From Clostridium pasteurianum BC1 (GTDB lineage Bacteria > Bacillota > Clostridia > Clostridiales > Clostridiaceae): 64,000 nt of DNA. A model generated the notes under the pieces. The model saw only the letters and a program-made list of their open reading frames with translations, had not been told where the DNA came from and made no database searches. The stretch lies in the NCBI RefSeq assembly GCF_000389635.1, contig NC_021182.1, positions 1,240,001 to 1,304,000 of the forward strand, read 5' to 3'. This document shows positions 53,322 through 62,099 of the stretch, piece by piece. The position numbers and the translations under genes were made by a program. Each line of letters starts with the position of its first letter. Within the stretch, counting starts at the first letter, position 1.

Positions 53322-54446
53322 ATGAAATTTGATTTTGATTCTATTATAAACAGGAAGGGTACTAATAGTATCAAATGGGATACAGTTCCTGAAGGTTATA
53401 TTCCACTTTTCATAGCGGATATGGATTTTAAATCTTCACCTGCTATTATTAAAGCTATAGAGAAAAGAACGGCTCATGGTGTTTTTGGATACACAAACCC
53501 TGGTGAGGAAGTTTATGATGCTATTTTTAAGTGGTTTTATAAGGAATATGGGTTTCAATTAAAAAAATCATGGATTACCTGGCTTCCTGGTGTAGTACCC
53601 GGACTTAGGGTGGCAAGTGCAATGGGACAAGGAGACGTAATCACTACTACACCTAATTATTCCATGTTACTTTCTGCACCAGTAAAAGCTGGGAGGCATA
53701 GAATTGTTTCTCCATTAAAGCTAGGTAGTAGAGGCTATGAAATGAATTTTGAGGATTTAGAGAGAAGAATTACTCCTGAAACAAAGGTATTTTTACTTTG
53801 TAATCCACATAACCCTGTGGGAAGAGTATATACAAAAGAGGAACTTTTAAAGGCAGCAGAATTTTGTAATAAACATGATTTAATTCTTGTGTCAGATGAA
53901 ATCCATTGTGAACTAGTTTTTGATAGACCTCATATACCTATTGTAACTACAGGAGATATTGCTCTTCAGCGATCTATTACTCTTATGAGTCCTGGAAAGA
54001 CATACAATATTCCTGGAATTCCTATTGCTTTTGCAATTATTCCTAATAAGAATCTTAAAAAACGTTTTGAGGCAGCAGGTTATGCCATGCCTCATCCAGG
54101 GATATTGAACTATGAAGTTTGCCGTGCTGCCTACGGAGATTCAGAGCAGTGGAAAAAAGAGCTTATAAATTATTTACGTGATAATCGTGACTATATTGAA
54201 AGAGAAATTTCTAATAGATTTCCTGGAGTAATTTATACACATGTGGAAGGGACTTACTTAATGTGGCTGGATTTCAGACCACTTGGAATAGAAAAACCAT
54301 TTCAATTTTTCTATGAAAAAGCTAAGGTGGTTTTTTCAGATGGTAAGGATTTTGGCGAAGATGGTTTTGTAAGACTTAACTTTGGCTGTTCCCGTCAGTT
54401 GTTAGAGGAAGCCTTTCATAGGATAGAAGATGCTATAAGAAAGTAA
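53322..54446 (+). CDS. PatB/MalY-type pyridoxal-phosphate C-S lyase or aminotransferase
   Basis: This 374-residue protein is of the MalY/PatB subgroup of class I/II aminotransferases, many of which are cystathionine beta-lyases. Motifs: PLFIADMDFKSSPAI (about 25-39), GVFGYTNPG, FLLCNPHNPVGRVY (about 149-162), LVSDEIHCELVFD (about 182-194) and the PLP lysine in LMSPGKTYNIPGIPIAFA (K near 228). I chose ATG 53322 after AAGAGGTG; an in-frame GTG at 53313 is within that site. It likely acts in sulfur amino-acid metabolism. Confidence 0.92.
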   Translation: MKFDFDSIINRKGTNSIKWDTVPEGYIPLFIADMDFKSSPAIIKAIEKRTAHGVFGYTNPGEEVYDAIFKWFYKEYGFQLKKSWITWLPGVVPGLRVASAMGQGDVITTTPNYSMLLSAPVKAGRHRIVSPLKLGSRGYEMNFEDLERRITPETKVFLLCNPHNPVGRVYTKEELLKAAEFCNKHDLILVSDEIHCELVFDRPHIPIVTTGDIALQRSITLMSPGKTYNIPGIPIAFAIIPNKNLKKRFEAAGYAMPHPGILNYEVCRAAYGDSEQWKKELINYLRDNRDYIEREISNRFPGVIYTHVEGTYLMWLDFRPLGIEKPFQFFYEKAKVVFSDGKDFGEDGFVRLNFGCSRQLLEEAFHRIEDAIRK

Positions 54447-54449
54447 AAA

Positions 54450-54476
54450 AGGAAGGGGATACCTTCCTTTTAAAAA
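54450..54476. terminator. Bidirectional terminator between patB-like gene and fba
   Basis: AAAGGAAGG (54448-54457 region) pairs with CCTTCCTTT around GGATA, with A-rich and T-rich flanks. Confidence 0.8.
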
Positions 54477-55400
54477 TTATAGAGTATTTGCTGAACCTAA
54501 AACATTTTCTATTTTATCTTCTACAGTAGTTTGGATTGCAGCTCTTCCAGCTCCACAGTATTTTCTTGGATCAAATTCTTTTGGAGTATCTCCAAATACT
54601 TTTCTGATACCAGCTGTAAAAGCAAGTCTTAAATCTGTATCCATGTTGATTTTACATACAGCTAGAGATGAAGCTTTTCTTAACATATCAGTAGGTATTC
54701 CCTTTGCACCAGCAATATCTCCACCATATTTGTTACAAGTTGCAACAGCTACAGGATCAACTGCAGAAGCACCATGAAGAACTATTGGGAAGTTAGGTAA
54801 TTTCTCTTGTATTTCTTCTAAGATATCAAATCTTAATTTAGCTTCTCCAGTGAATTTGAAAGCACCGTGACTTGTTCCAATAGCTATTGCTAATGAATCA
54901 ACTCCAGTTCTGTTTACGAAGTCTACTGCTTGGTCTGGGTCAGTGTATACATGAACGTCGCTTTTAACGTCATCTTCAACTCCAGCAAGTACTCCAAGTT
55001 CAGCTTCAACTACAACGCCATGAGCATGAGCATAATCAACAACTTCTTTAGTTTTAGCTACATTTTCTTCATATTCAAAATGTGAACCGTCAAACATAAC
55101 TGAAGTAAAACCTGTTTCAATAGCAAGTTTAACTGTTTCAAAATCTGGACCGTGGTCTAAGTGAAGAGCAAGATCTACTCCAGTATCAGCTATAGCAGCA
55201 TCAACCATTGCCTTTAAATATTTAGGACCAGCATACTTTAAAGCACCTGATGATACTTGAAGTATAACTGGTGATTTTTTAGCTTTTGCGCCGTTAACAA
55301 CTCCTTGAATTATTTCCATATTATTGATGTTAAAAGCACCTATTGCGTAATGACCTTCATAAGCCTTTTTAAACAATTCTTTAGTAGTAACTAATGCCAT
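54477..55400 (-). CDS. fba: Class II fructose-1,6-bisphosphate aldolase
   Basis: This is the zinc-dependent aldolase of glycolysis and gluconeogenesis, with 307 residues. Typical parts are AIGAFNINNMEIIQGVV (about 20-36), the catalytic and metal ligands in LALHLDHGPDFETVKLAIETG (about 76-96), SVMFDGSHFEYEENVAKT (about 100-117), VEAELGVLAGVEDD (about 131-144) and IVLHGASAVDPVAV (about 200-213). Its codon use is cleaner and GC is higher than the neighbours, as expected of a highly expressed gene. AAAGGTGG precedes ATG 55400. A G/C palindrome lies in the leader. Confidence 0.96.
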   Translation of the reverse strand: MALVTTKELFKKAYEGHYAIGAFNINNMEIIQGVVNGAKAKKSPVILQVSSGALKYAGPKYLKAMVDAAIADTGVDLALHLDHGPDFETVKLAIETGFTSVMFDGSHFEYEENVAKTKEVVDYAHAHGVVVEAELGVLAGVEDDVKSDVHVYTDPDQAVDFVNRTGVDSLAIAIGTSHGAFKFTGEAKLRFDILEEIQEKLPNFPIVLHGASAVDPVAVATCNKYGGDIAGAKGIPTDMLRKASSLAVCKINMDTDLRLAFTAGIRKVFGDTPKEFDPRKYCGAGRAAIQTTVEDKIENVLGSANTL

Positions 55401-55440
55401 TTTAAAATTCCACCTTTCAAACTTAAATGGGGACTATTTT

Positions 55441-55455
55441 TGTCCCAGTGGGACA
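55441..55455. promoter_or_regulatory. Perfect palindrome in the fba leader
   Basis: TGTCCCAGTGGGACA is a 7-1-7 perfect inverted repeat 41 bases before the fba start, in strikingly GC-rich context. A further GGGAGA (reverse strand) and GTCCCC flank it. It could be an operator or an RNA hairpin. No known regulator site is recognised. Confidence 0.5.
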
Positions 55456-55512
55456 TCTCCCTACATTTATTATAATTCAAATGAAGATTATTTTCCATAG
55501 TTTAGGCACAAT

Positions 55513-55570
55513 AATTTTCATTAAAATACGTTTTAAATGTTAATTTTCATTAAAATACGTTTTGAATGTT
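55513..55570. repeat. 29-bp tandem duplication
   Basis: Two adjacent 29-bp units (55513-55541, 55542-55570) begin AATTTTCATTAAAATACG and differ at one base. The second unit contains the stop and last codons of the DUF4363 gene; the first lies behind it. Confidence 0.85.
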
Positions 55571-55930
55571 AATTTTCTCTAATTTTCTAATTCTTTCTAT
55601 CAAAAATTCTATACTTTTAGCAGATGCAAGAGCTTCATCTTTATTTTCACATTTTATGTATTCTTCAAGCTTGTGTTCTTCTATGCTTATATCGTCAATT
55701 AGAGTATGATTTATAAATAGAGAACAGTTATTGGAATAAATGTGCCAATCATTAGTTATTTTAGCTGATAGATTATTAGCTGCCTTCCAATTGCCATCAT
55801 TAATATAATTTTTTATAGAATTATTAGAGGAATACATGATATAAGATATTTTGTTTAGATATTTTACTGAAAGAAAACAAGCAAATATCATAGCTGCAAA
55901 TAAGACAAAAGCTACAACAACGTTTTTCAT
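55550..55930 (-). CDS. DUF4363-family protein
   Basis: This 126-residue protein has an N-terminal membrane helix or uncleaved signal (about 4-23) and a helical extracytoplasmic part: NSIKNYINDGNWKAANNLSAKITNDWHIYSNNCSLFINH-type sequence around residues 38-75 with conserved Trp residues, typical of DUF4363. Function unknown. It follows the DUF421 gene in the same direction, a pairing common in clostridia. GAGGAGG lies close before ATG 55930. Confidence 0.82.
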   Translation of the reverse strand: MKNVVVAFVLFAAMIFACFLSVKYLNKISYIMYSSNNSIKNYINDGNWKAANNLSAKITNDWHIYSNNCSLFINHTLIDDISIEEHKLEEYIKCENKDEALASAKSIEFLIERIRKLEKINIQNVF

Positions 55931-55960
55931 TATATATCCTCCTCGTATAAAATTTAAATT

Positions 55961-56014
55961 TCATATCTCTAAACTTAATGGGTGTACAAACTCCCACTAA
56001 GTAAGTTTCATTGA
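55961..56014 (+). repeat. Family A partial copy (hairpin 2 only), A5
   Basis: CTAAACTTAATGGGTGTACA and AACTCCCACTAAGTAAG followed by TTTCATTGAT match the hairpin 2 half of family A. Hairpin 1 and the linker are absent. The last bases include the stop codon of the DUF421 gene on the other strand. Confidence 0.75.
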
Positions 56015-56679
56015 TAAAGTTGTGTGTAAAATTTTCCCTTTGAATCAACAAGGGCAATAAATACATCTTTATATGAATTTATATTTTTACTTCTCAATGT
56101 AGTCATAAGCCATTTTTCATCCCGGTTTATAATATCTAAGTTTTTATGATTAACTACACCATCTAATATTAAGGTTACAGGAATAGTATCCTGCTTACAT
56201 TTAACATTTAAATCTTGTTTTGTGGCATTAGAAAGTTCAGTCTTTGGAATTATGGATAATTGCCCACTGGTTTCTAATATGGCAAATTCTATATCCTGCA
56301 GATTATAATAGCCTTTAAGACGTACTTCCTCTAATAAATCATTCATATTCAGTCTTTGACTTCTCATTACTTCTACATCTACTTTACCATTATTGATCAG
56401 TATACTTGGTTTCCCGGATATTATTAAACGAGCAGGCTGAATCTTTAATTGTAATATGGAAATAATTATTTCTATAAATAAAAGAGTTATTATGGGTATT
56501 ATTCCATGAATAATAGGTATTCTTGTATCCTGCATAGGAAGCGAAGCCAAGTCAGAAATTATTATAGTTATTCCAAGTTCGAAAGGCTGTAATTCGCCTA
56601 TTTGCCTCTTTCCCATGACTCTCATTACTATAATCAGTAAAATATATAATATAATAGTCCTTATCATAAGAATAAACAT
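56008..56679 (-). CDS. DUF421 (YetF-type) membrane protein
   Basis: This 223-residue protein has three N-terminal membrane helices (about 4-22, 35-52, 58-78) and a cytoplasmic C-terminal domain. Typical sequence: MRVMGKRQIGELQPFELGIT (about 19-38), LRLN/QRLNMNDLLEEVRLKGYYNL (about 113-134) and EFAILETSGQLSIIPK. YetF-type proteins are linked to spore or envelope phenotypes in bacilli; the molecular role is unknown. The C-terminal TQLYQ ends within a family A partial repeat, which may have replaced the original last codons. Confidence 0.88.
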   Translation of the reverse strand: MFILMIRTIILYILLIIVMRVMGKRQIGELQPFELGITIIISDLASLPMQDTRIPIIHGIIPIITLLFIEIIISILQLKIQPARLIISGKPSILINNGKVDVEVMRSQRLNMNDLLEEVRLKGYYNLQDIEFAILETSGQLSIIPKTELSNATKQDLNVKCKQDTIPVTLILDGVVNHKNLDIINRDEKWLMTTLRSKNINSYKDVFIALVDSKGKFYTQLYQ

Positions 56680-56868
56680 AAAATCTCCCCTTAGTAGTTA
56701 TTCTATCTACAATCTATAATGTTTGCATATTTGTGAAATTTAATGCAAAATAAATTTTCTATTTTAGTTGCCTTTTACTGGAAGACAGGAAGATAATAAA
56801 TTTTACAAATAGTAGTGGTTGTTTTATGATTGGGGGTAGTTTACTATATTTATATATAATTATAGTGA

Positions 56869-56921
56869 GGCACATTCAAATAAATAACTAGTGAGTAACT
56901 AGTCTATTTATTTTCATATGC
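56869..56921 (+). repeat. Family D short element (D6)
   Basis: GGCACATTCAAATAAATAAC on the left, TATTTATTTTCATATGC on the right, with ACTAGTGAGTAACTAGT between. It lies directly upstream of sdaAB and overlaps the open frame before its true start. Confidence 0.75.
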
Positions 56922-56961
56922 ATAAATGACACTATTGAAGAAAAAGATGGGTGATAAAGGT

Positions 56962-57645
56962 ATGAAAGAGTTTAGTTGCTTTGATATAGTAGGACCAATA
57001 ATGATAGGACCCTCCAGCTCACATACAGCAGGTGCAGCAAGACTTGGAAGAATTGCAGGTATAATTGCAGGAGAAAAAGAAATTTTAAAAGTTCAATTTT
57101 TTCTTCATGGATCCTTTGCCAAGACCTATAGAGGCCATGGAACAGATAAAGCACTGGTAGCAGGCATTCTTGGGATGGATCCTTGGGATGAAAGGCTTAA
57201 AAATTCTTTTGAAATAGCAAAAGAGACAGATTTAAAATATGAGTTCATAGAGACAGATCTTGGCATAGATCATCCTAATACAGTTAAATTTATTATTACA
57301 AGAAAGGATGGAAGTGAAGTTACAGTTTTAGGTTCTTCAGTTGGAGGAGGAAATATAAAAATAAGTGAAATAGATGGACAAAAGGTAGACTTTGACGGAG
57401 ATTATCCAACTCTTATAATAAAGCATAAGGATGTACCGGGAATGATATCAAAGGTAAGTACGGTTATATCTGAAGCAGGTATAAATATTGCATTTTTAAA
57501 GGTATATAGAAAAAGCAAGGGTCTTACTGCAGCCATGATATTTGAAACAGATGAAATTATATCTGAAAATATATTAAATAAAATAAAAGATGTAGGAAAC
57601 ATTGAAAATATAAGATGTGTAAATCCAGTTACGGAGGGGAAATAA
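56962..57645 (+). CDS. sdaAB: L-serine dehydratase, beta subunit
   Basis: This is the beta chain of the Fe-S L-serine deaminase that turns serine into pyruvate and ammonia. From ATG 56962 it has 227 residues. The N-terminal SCFDIVGPIMIGPSSSHTAG (about 4-23) is diagnostic, and RGHGTDKALVAGILGM follows. A C-terminal ACT domain (about 148-224) begins TLIIKHKDVPGMISKVSTV. The frame opens at 56926 and another ATG lies at 56947, but the family start and GGTGAT spacing favour 56962. It is translated together with sdaAA directly downstream. Confidence 0.93.
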   Translation: MKEFSCFDIVGPIMIGPSSSHTAGAARLGRIAGIIAGEKEILKVQFFLHGSFAKTYRGHGTDKALVAGILGMDPWDERLKNSFEIAKETDLKYEFIETDLGIDHPNTVKFIITRKDGSEVTVLGSSVGGGNIKISEIDGQKVDFDGDYPTLIIKHKDVPGMISKVSTVISEAGINIAFLKVYRKSKGLTAAMIFETDEIISENILNKIKDVGNIENIRCVNPVTEGK

Positions 57646-58527
57646 ATGTTTGTAAATACAGGCAGTGAACTTGTAGATATATGCAGCAAGGATCATATAT
57701 CCATATACCAGTATACTCTGCTGCAGGAAATGCAGAAAAGTGGTGAAACAGAGAACACTATATTGAATAGAATGAAGAGAGCTTTAAATGTAATGAAGGA
57801 ATCGGCGGAATATGGATTAACTCATGAGGTAACCTCTGTCAGTGGTCTCATTGGTAGGGATGCTGTAAAAGTATATAAATATGCTAAGAGTAAAAATACC
57901 ATATGTGGAGAATTTTTAGTTACGGCTATGGCAAGAGCATTATCCTCCTCAGAAGTAAATGCAGCTATGGGGAAAATTGTTGCAGCACCTACTGCTGGAT
58001 CCTGTGGAATTTTACCGGCAGTTATAATAAGTACTGGCGAAAAGTATGGTAAGTCTGAAGATGAGCTTATAAGGGCACTGTTAACAGCATCGGGGGTAGG
58101 TATAATAATAGCTAAAAATGCTACGTTAGCTGGAGCGGAAGGAGGCTGTCAAGCAGAATGTGGATCTGCAGCAGCCATGGCTTCAGCAGCAGCAGTAGAG
58201 ATGCTTGGAGGCAGTCCGAAACAAGCACTAGATGCAGCAGCTATAGTCATAAAAAATATTTTGGGACTTGTATGTGATCCTATTGCAGGGCTTGTGGAAG
58301 TACCCTGTGCAAAGAGAAATATAGGAGGCACTGTAAGTGCATTATCTACAGCAGATTTAGTACTCAGTGGTGTGGAAAGTAAAATACCCTTTGATGATTG
58401 TGTAGCTGCTATGTATACCATAGGGAAACAATTGCCCTGTGAGCTTAAAGAAACAGCCATGGGAGGACTTGCAGTTACTAAAACAGGACTTGAACTTAAG
58501 AAATTTGTTCAGAGCAAAAATCATTAA
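57646..58527 (+). CDS. sdaAA: L-serine dehydratase, iron-sulfur alpha subunit
   Basis: This 293-residue alpha chain carries the catalytic 4Fe-4S cluster of the heterodimer. Characteristic parts are MGKIVAAPTAGSCGILPAVI (about 106-125), AEGGCQAECGSAAAMASAAA (about 165-184) and GLVCDPIAGLVEVPCAKRN (about 207-225), which hold the cluster cysteines. A GGAGGGG site is seven bases before ATG 57646, one base after the sdaAB stop. Oxygen-sensitive enzymes of this type are standard in clostridia. Confidence 0.95.
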   Translation: MFVNTGSELVDICSKDHISIYQYTLLQEMQKSGETENTILNRMKRALNVMKESAEYGLTHEVTSVSGLIGRDAVKVYKYAKSKNTICGEFLVTAMARALSSSEVNAAMGKIVAAPTAGSCGILPAVIISTGEKYGKSEDELIRALLTASGVGIIIAKNATLAGAEGGCQAECGSAAAMASAAAVEMLGGSPKQALDAAAIVIKNILGLVCDPIAGLVEVPCAKRNIGGTVSALSTADLVLSGVESKIPFDDCVAAMYTIGKQLPCELKETAMGGLAVTKTGLELKKFVQSKNH

Positions 58528-58582
58528 ATCAGCATTTATGACATATAATACTAGTGATATTTATCTTAAGGGTGGATTTGAT

Positions 58583-58912
58583 TTGTCAAAGCGAAAAGTT
58601 ATAGAAAATTATTACTCCGATGTTAGCAATCTTGCGGATCTACTTGGGAGGCTTGTTAATTCTTATAGACTTTTAATCGGCGGAGTAGGTGAACTCAATC
58701 AAATAGCACTGGCTACTAAAAATGATGTAAAAAATGCACTTAAGAGAGTGGATATGCTTGGTGATGTTATTGATAGCATATTGAGTGACATGGATGATAC
58801 TAATGTACACTATATTCAATATTGTAAGCTTAAAAGTGAATTTCTAAAAAAATCTACAAATATAGATAGTATTCGTACAGAAATTGAAGAAGAGCTAAAA
58901 TCATCAAATTAA
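58583..58912 (+). CDS. Small helical protein, function unknown
   Basis: I place the start at TTG 58583 because GGGTGGA lies six bases upstream; the open frame reaches back into sdaAA. The 109-residue product reads LSKRKVIENYYSDVSNLADL, LGRLVNSYRLLIGGVGELNQ and ends in DDTNVHYIQYCKLKSEFLKK with a charged tail. It is almost entirely helical with a coiled-coil tendency and no membrane segment. No family is recognised. It ends just before a terminator. Confidence 0.65.
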   Translation: MSKRKVIENYYSDVSNLADLLGRLVNSYRLLIGGVGELNQIALATKNDVKNALKRVDMLGDVIDSILSDMDDTNVHYIQYCKLKSEFLKKSTNIDSIRTEIEEELKSSN

Positions 58913-58949
58913 AAGAACTCCATAATTAGTTTATGGAGCTCTTTTTTTA
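58911..58949. terminator. Terminator between the small helical gene and pssA
   Basis: AAAGAACTCCATAA pairs with TTATGGAGCTCTTT, followed by T-runs. It serves both convergent genes. Confidence 0.85.
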
Positions 58950-59483
58950 CACTTTTTTAATTTTTAACCTACTTATCATAAGATATGAAAGCATTACTAT
59001 TAAGACAATGGTTAAAATTGGATTAGGAGTCGCTTTAGATAAAATTAGAACTAGGGAATAAAATGCAACAATTATGCCGGCAGCAGTTATTGGAATCCCT
59101 ATGAAATTTCCATCAAAGGTTGTAGTATTATATCTTGCAAGTCTGTATGCTCCTGCAATTGGCAATAGCAAAACTAAAACATAGCCAATTAGACCAAATC
59201 TAGAAAAATCATACAAATTAAAAATTAGTATGGAAGGAGCAACACCAAAGGAAACTAAATCAGCTAGTGAATCAAGTTCCTTTCCAAGTTCACTAGAAAC
59301 ATTTAAATATCTTGCTACTCTACCATCATACCTATCTATAAGTGCTGCGAATATAATAAAGAGACAAGCCCATTTGTAAGCACCTAAATTTTGTGATGAA
59401 GCTTCGAATGTCATCAAAAGAGATAATACCCCGCAGGCCAAATTACTTAATGTAAAAAAATTTGGTACAGAATTTTTAGCCAT
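58947..59483 (-). CDS. pssA: CDP-diacylglycerol-serine O-phosphatidyltransferase
   Basis: PssA makes phosphatidylserine from CDP-diacylglycerol and serine in the membrane. The protein has 178 residues with about five to six helices. The CDP-alcohol transferase motif DG-xx-AR-x8-G-xxx-D-xxx-D is complete in RYDGRVARYLNVSSELGKEL followed by DSLAD (about 50-75). I chose ATG 59483 with AGGAGTGA upstream, not the codon at 59495. No psd gene is adjacent here. Confidence 0.92.
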   Translation of the reverse strand: MAKNSVPNFFTLSNLACGVLSLLMTFEASSQNLGAYKWACLFIIFAALIDRYDGRVARYLNVSSELGKELDSLADLVSFGVAPSILIFNLYDFSRFGLIGYVLVLLLPIAGAYRLARYNTTTFDGNFIGIPITAAGIIVAFYSLVLILSKATPNPILTIVLIVMLSYLMISRLKIKKV

Positions 59484-59727
59484 TTTTAAAATCACTCCTA
59501 TGTTTTCTATGATATTGCATAATGAGTTCGCAAATATCAGCCAGATAATTATAATATATCAAGGTGCAATATTAAACATGAATAATAATATCATTTATTA
59601 TAACTCATTTATAGAAAATAGTTAATAGTTTATTAATATTTATATATATAAGTGTTCTAGTTTTTGCAAATACTAGAAATGAATTTACTACCATGTTATT
59701 ATATAATATACTGGAGATGATAAAAAT

Positions 59728-60417
59728 ATGAAGAACTATAATTACAAATTTAAATATGTTCTTATTATTTGTATTGTGATTATTGTTTTATACTTATTTT
59801 TTTGTAATAGAGCTATATTGACATATATAGGTATGGGACATTTTAGAAAACACATATCCATGAGATATTTAAAAAATTATATATTAAGCTATGGAAATTT
59901 TGCGGCAGTTGCTTTTATTATAATATATTCACTTAAACCAGTGGCTTTAGTTATTCCAACTTCACTATTATCTATATTGGCAGGAAATATATTTGGACCA
60001 ATGTATGCTTTTGCATTGAGTATGATAGGATGTTTTTTTTCAGCTTCCCTAGCATTTTTCCTTGCTCATATGCTTGGAAAACCCTTTGTTGATAAAATAC
60101 TTAGAGGAAAGGTTTTTAAACTTGACAATAGAATAGAAGAACATGGTTTTTTAATAATGTTTCTCATGAGATTATCTTTTGTTTTTCCCTATGACCCTCT
60201 TAGTTATGCCGCAGGGCTTACTAAAATGAGATATACGGATTTCATTCTTGGAACTATGCTTGGAATAATACCGGAAATGTTAGCTTATTCCTTTATGGGA
60301 AAGCATTTAAATAGACCTTTTTCAGTTAAAATGTTAGTACCTATTGCTGCAATGGCTGGTGTTGCGGTTACAGCTTCTTACATATATAGAAGGTATAAAA
60401 AAATAAAAACTAATTAG
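59728..60417 (+). CDS. TVP38/TMEM64-family (VTT domain) membrane protein
   Basis: This 229-residue protein has about six helices. The VTT core runs from LKPVALVIPTSLLSILAGNIFGP (about 71-93) through SLAFFLAHMLGKPFVDKIL (about 110-128) and ends with RLSFVFPYDPLSYAAGLTKMRY (about 148-169), followed by a second half-helix pair. VTT/DedA-like proteins act in lipid scrambling or membrane homeostasis. The specific role here is unknown. GGAGATG lies before ATG 59728. Confidence 0.87.
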   Translation: MKNYNYKFKYVLIICIVIIVLYLFFCNRAILTYIGMGHFRKHISMRYLKNYILSYGNFAAVAFIIIYSLKPVALVIPTSLLSILAGNIFGPMYAFALSMIGCFFSASLAFFLAHMLGKPFVDKILRGKVFKLDNRIEEHGFLIMFLMRLSFVFPYDPLSYAAGLTKMRYTDFILGTMLGIIPEMLAYSFMGKHLNRPFSVKMLVPIAAMAGVAVTASYIYRRYKKIKTN

Positions 60418-60470
60418 GTATCATATAAAAATTACTCTTGGTTAAAATATAATTAGGAGGTGTTTTTATT

Positions 60471-60899
60471 ATGAAAGTTAGCGAAATAATGACTGAAAGT
60501 GTAGCTAGTTTAAATTCAGATGATACCATTGAGAGGGCAGCTCAACTTATGATGGAACATAATATTGGTTCTATTCCTGTATGCAGAGGGGAAAAAGTTG
60601 TAGGTGTTATTACAGATAGGGATATAACTCTTCGATCTGTAGCCAATGGACAAAATGCAAAAGTACAAACCGTTAAAGAAATAATGTCTTCAAATCCTGT
60701 GCTTATACAACCTAGTATGGAGACTGAAGATGCAGCAAGAATAATGAGTGAAAGACAGATAAGAAGACTTCCTGTAGTAGAAAATGACAATTTAGTTGGT
60801 ATTATCTCTTTAGGTGATATAGCAACTAATTCTACTATGAAAAACTTAGCGGAAAAGACATTATGTGAGATTTCAGAGCCTTGTACACCAATAATTTAA
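60471..60899 (+). CDS. Tandem CBS-domain protein
   Basis: This 142-residue protein consists of two CBS domains: EIMTESVASLNSDDTIERAA...GVITDRDITLRSV (about 4-60) and EIMSSNPVLIQPSMETEDAA...LVGIISLGDIATN (about 68-122). CBS pairs bind adenosyl ligands such as AMP, ATP or SAM. Stand-alone pairs of the YhcV/YkuL type have unknown partners. A short tail CEISEPCTPII follows. AGGAGG precedes ATG 60471. It is transcribed toward the family A/D repeat cluster. Confidence 0.9.
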   Translation: MKVSEIMTESVASLNSDDTIERAAQLMMEHNIGSIPVCRGEKVVGVITDRDITLRSVANGQNAKVQTVKEIMSSNPVLIQPSMETEDAARIMSERQIRRLPVVENDNLVGIISLGDIATNSTMKNLAEKTLCEISEPCTPII

Positions 60900-60925
60900 A
60901 AACAGCCTGATATTAGGCACATTAA

Positions 60926-61003
60926 ATCAATGAATCTTACTTGGTGGGAGTTTTTATTCCCATCAAGTTTAGATGAATTATCCAGGGACTAGTCATCGGA
61001 CAA
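60926..61003 (-). repeat. Family A copy lacking hairpin 1, A4
   Basis: On the reverse strand TTTGTCCGATGACTAG is joined directly to TCCCTGGATAATTCATC and hairpin 2 (CTTGATGGGA...TCCCACCAAG), ending ATTCATTGAT. Compared with the 126-bp copies, hairpin 1 is cleanly missing, which shows that the two hairpins behave as separable modules. Confidence 0.85.
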
Positions 61004-61045
61004 ATAACAAGTCAAAGAAAATATGTATGTTGACTTGTTATTTGT
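61001..61045. repeat. Family D-like hairpin (D8)
   Basis: CAAATAACAAGTCAA and TTGACTTGTTATTTG form a perfect 15-bp stem around 15 bases. It is directly next to the family A copy and lies in the leader of the lipid kinase gene. Confidence 0.75.
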
Positions 61046-61164
61046 TTACAAATTATTTTGAAACAAATATTAAAAATAGAATATACTATATAAAGAAACA
61101 TAAATGTGCTTTTATAATAATTTTACATTATACTATTATGAAATTTATTGATAGGAGACTCAGT

Positions 61165-62046
61165 ATGCATAAAGTAAAATTTATTTATAATCCTTATTCG
61201 GGAGAAAATTCCATTATAACCAACATAGATAAGGTTATAGAGATACATCAAAAAAAGGGTTATATCGTAATACCCTATAGAATAAGTAGGGGATTTAACA
61301 TAGATAAGGCCTTTGAGGATATAGAAGATGACTATAAATATATACTTATAGCTGGAGGAGATGGGACTGTAGATACAGTGGTTAATTGTATGAAGAATAA
61401 AGAAATAGATATACCTATAGCTATTCTTCCGGTAGGTACAGCTAATGATTTTGCAAAATTTATTGGTATGCCTGCTGACATTGAAAAGGCCTGTAAACAG
61501 ATATTGAATACAGATGTAAAAAAAGTTGATTTAGGTAAAATAAATGATAAATATTTTATAAATGTAGCTAGTATGGGGCTGTTTACAGATATATCACAAA
61601 AAATTGATATCAATTTAAAGAACACCATGGGAAAGTTAGCCTATTATATTAAGGGCATAGAGCAACTGCCTAATTTTAGAAAGTTAAAGGTTAAGGTTAA
61701 ATCTTCTAAAAATCATTTCGATGGCGATATGTACTTGGTTCTTATATTTAATGGACAAACCGCGGGAAATCTGAATTTTGCTTATAAAGCTCATTTAGAT
61801 GATGGCCTTTTAGACGTAATTATAATAAAAGCTAGTAATCCTGTAGATATGATAGGCCTATTTATAAACATGCTTAAAGGTGATCATTTAGATAATAGTT
61901 CAATAATGTATTTTAAAACTGATGAACTGGAAATAGAAAGCTATGAGGATATAACTACAGACATAGATGGGGAGAAAGGTCCAGATTTTCCACTTAAAAT
62001 TACCTGTATAAAGCATGGACTAAAAATTTTAGGTATAGAAGAATAA
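61165..62046 (+). CDS. Diacylglycerol/lipid kinase family protein
   Basis: This 293-residue protein is of the DagK/YegS fold. Motifs: KFIYNPYSGENSI (about 4-16), the nucleotide loop LIAGGDGTVDTVVNCM (about 57-72) and AILPVGTANDFAKFIGMP (about 82-99). The C-terminal domain has VLIFNGQTAGNLNFAYKAHLDDGLLDV-type sequence (about 192-218). The true start is ATG 61165 behind AGGAG; the open frame upstream reaches into the repeats and is not coding. The lipid substrate is uncertain. Confidence 0.9.
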   Translation: MHKVKFIYNPYSGENSIITNIDKVIEIHQKKGYIVIPYRISRGFNIDKAFEDIEDDYKYILIAGGDGTVDTVVNCMKNKEIDIPIAILPVGTANDFAKFIGMPADIEKACKQILNTDVKKVDLGKINDKYFINVASMGLFTDISQKIDINLKNTMGKLAYYIKGIEQLPNFRKLKVKVKSSKNHFDGDMYLVLIFNGQTAGNLNFAYKAHLDDGLLDVIIIKASNPVDMIGLFINMLKGDHLDNSSIMYFKTDELEIESYEDITTDIDGEKGPDFPLKITCIKHGLKILGIEE

Positions 62047-62099
62047 ATAGAGTTTTTTACTAATATTAATAAGTAATAATAAGTTTGAGGAGAAGATAA

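Noticed and set aside
60973-61164. N-terminal extension of the lipid kinase
   Set aside because: The in-frame stretch is made of family A and D repeat sequence and has no ribosome site, while AGGAG stands in front of ATG 61165.
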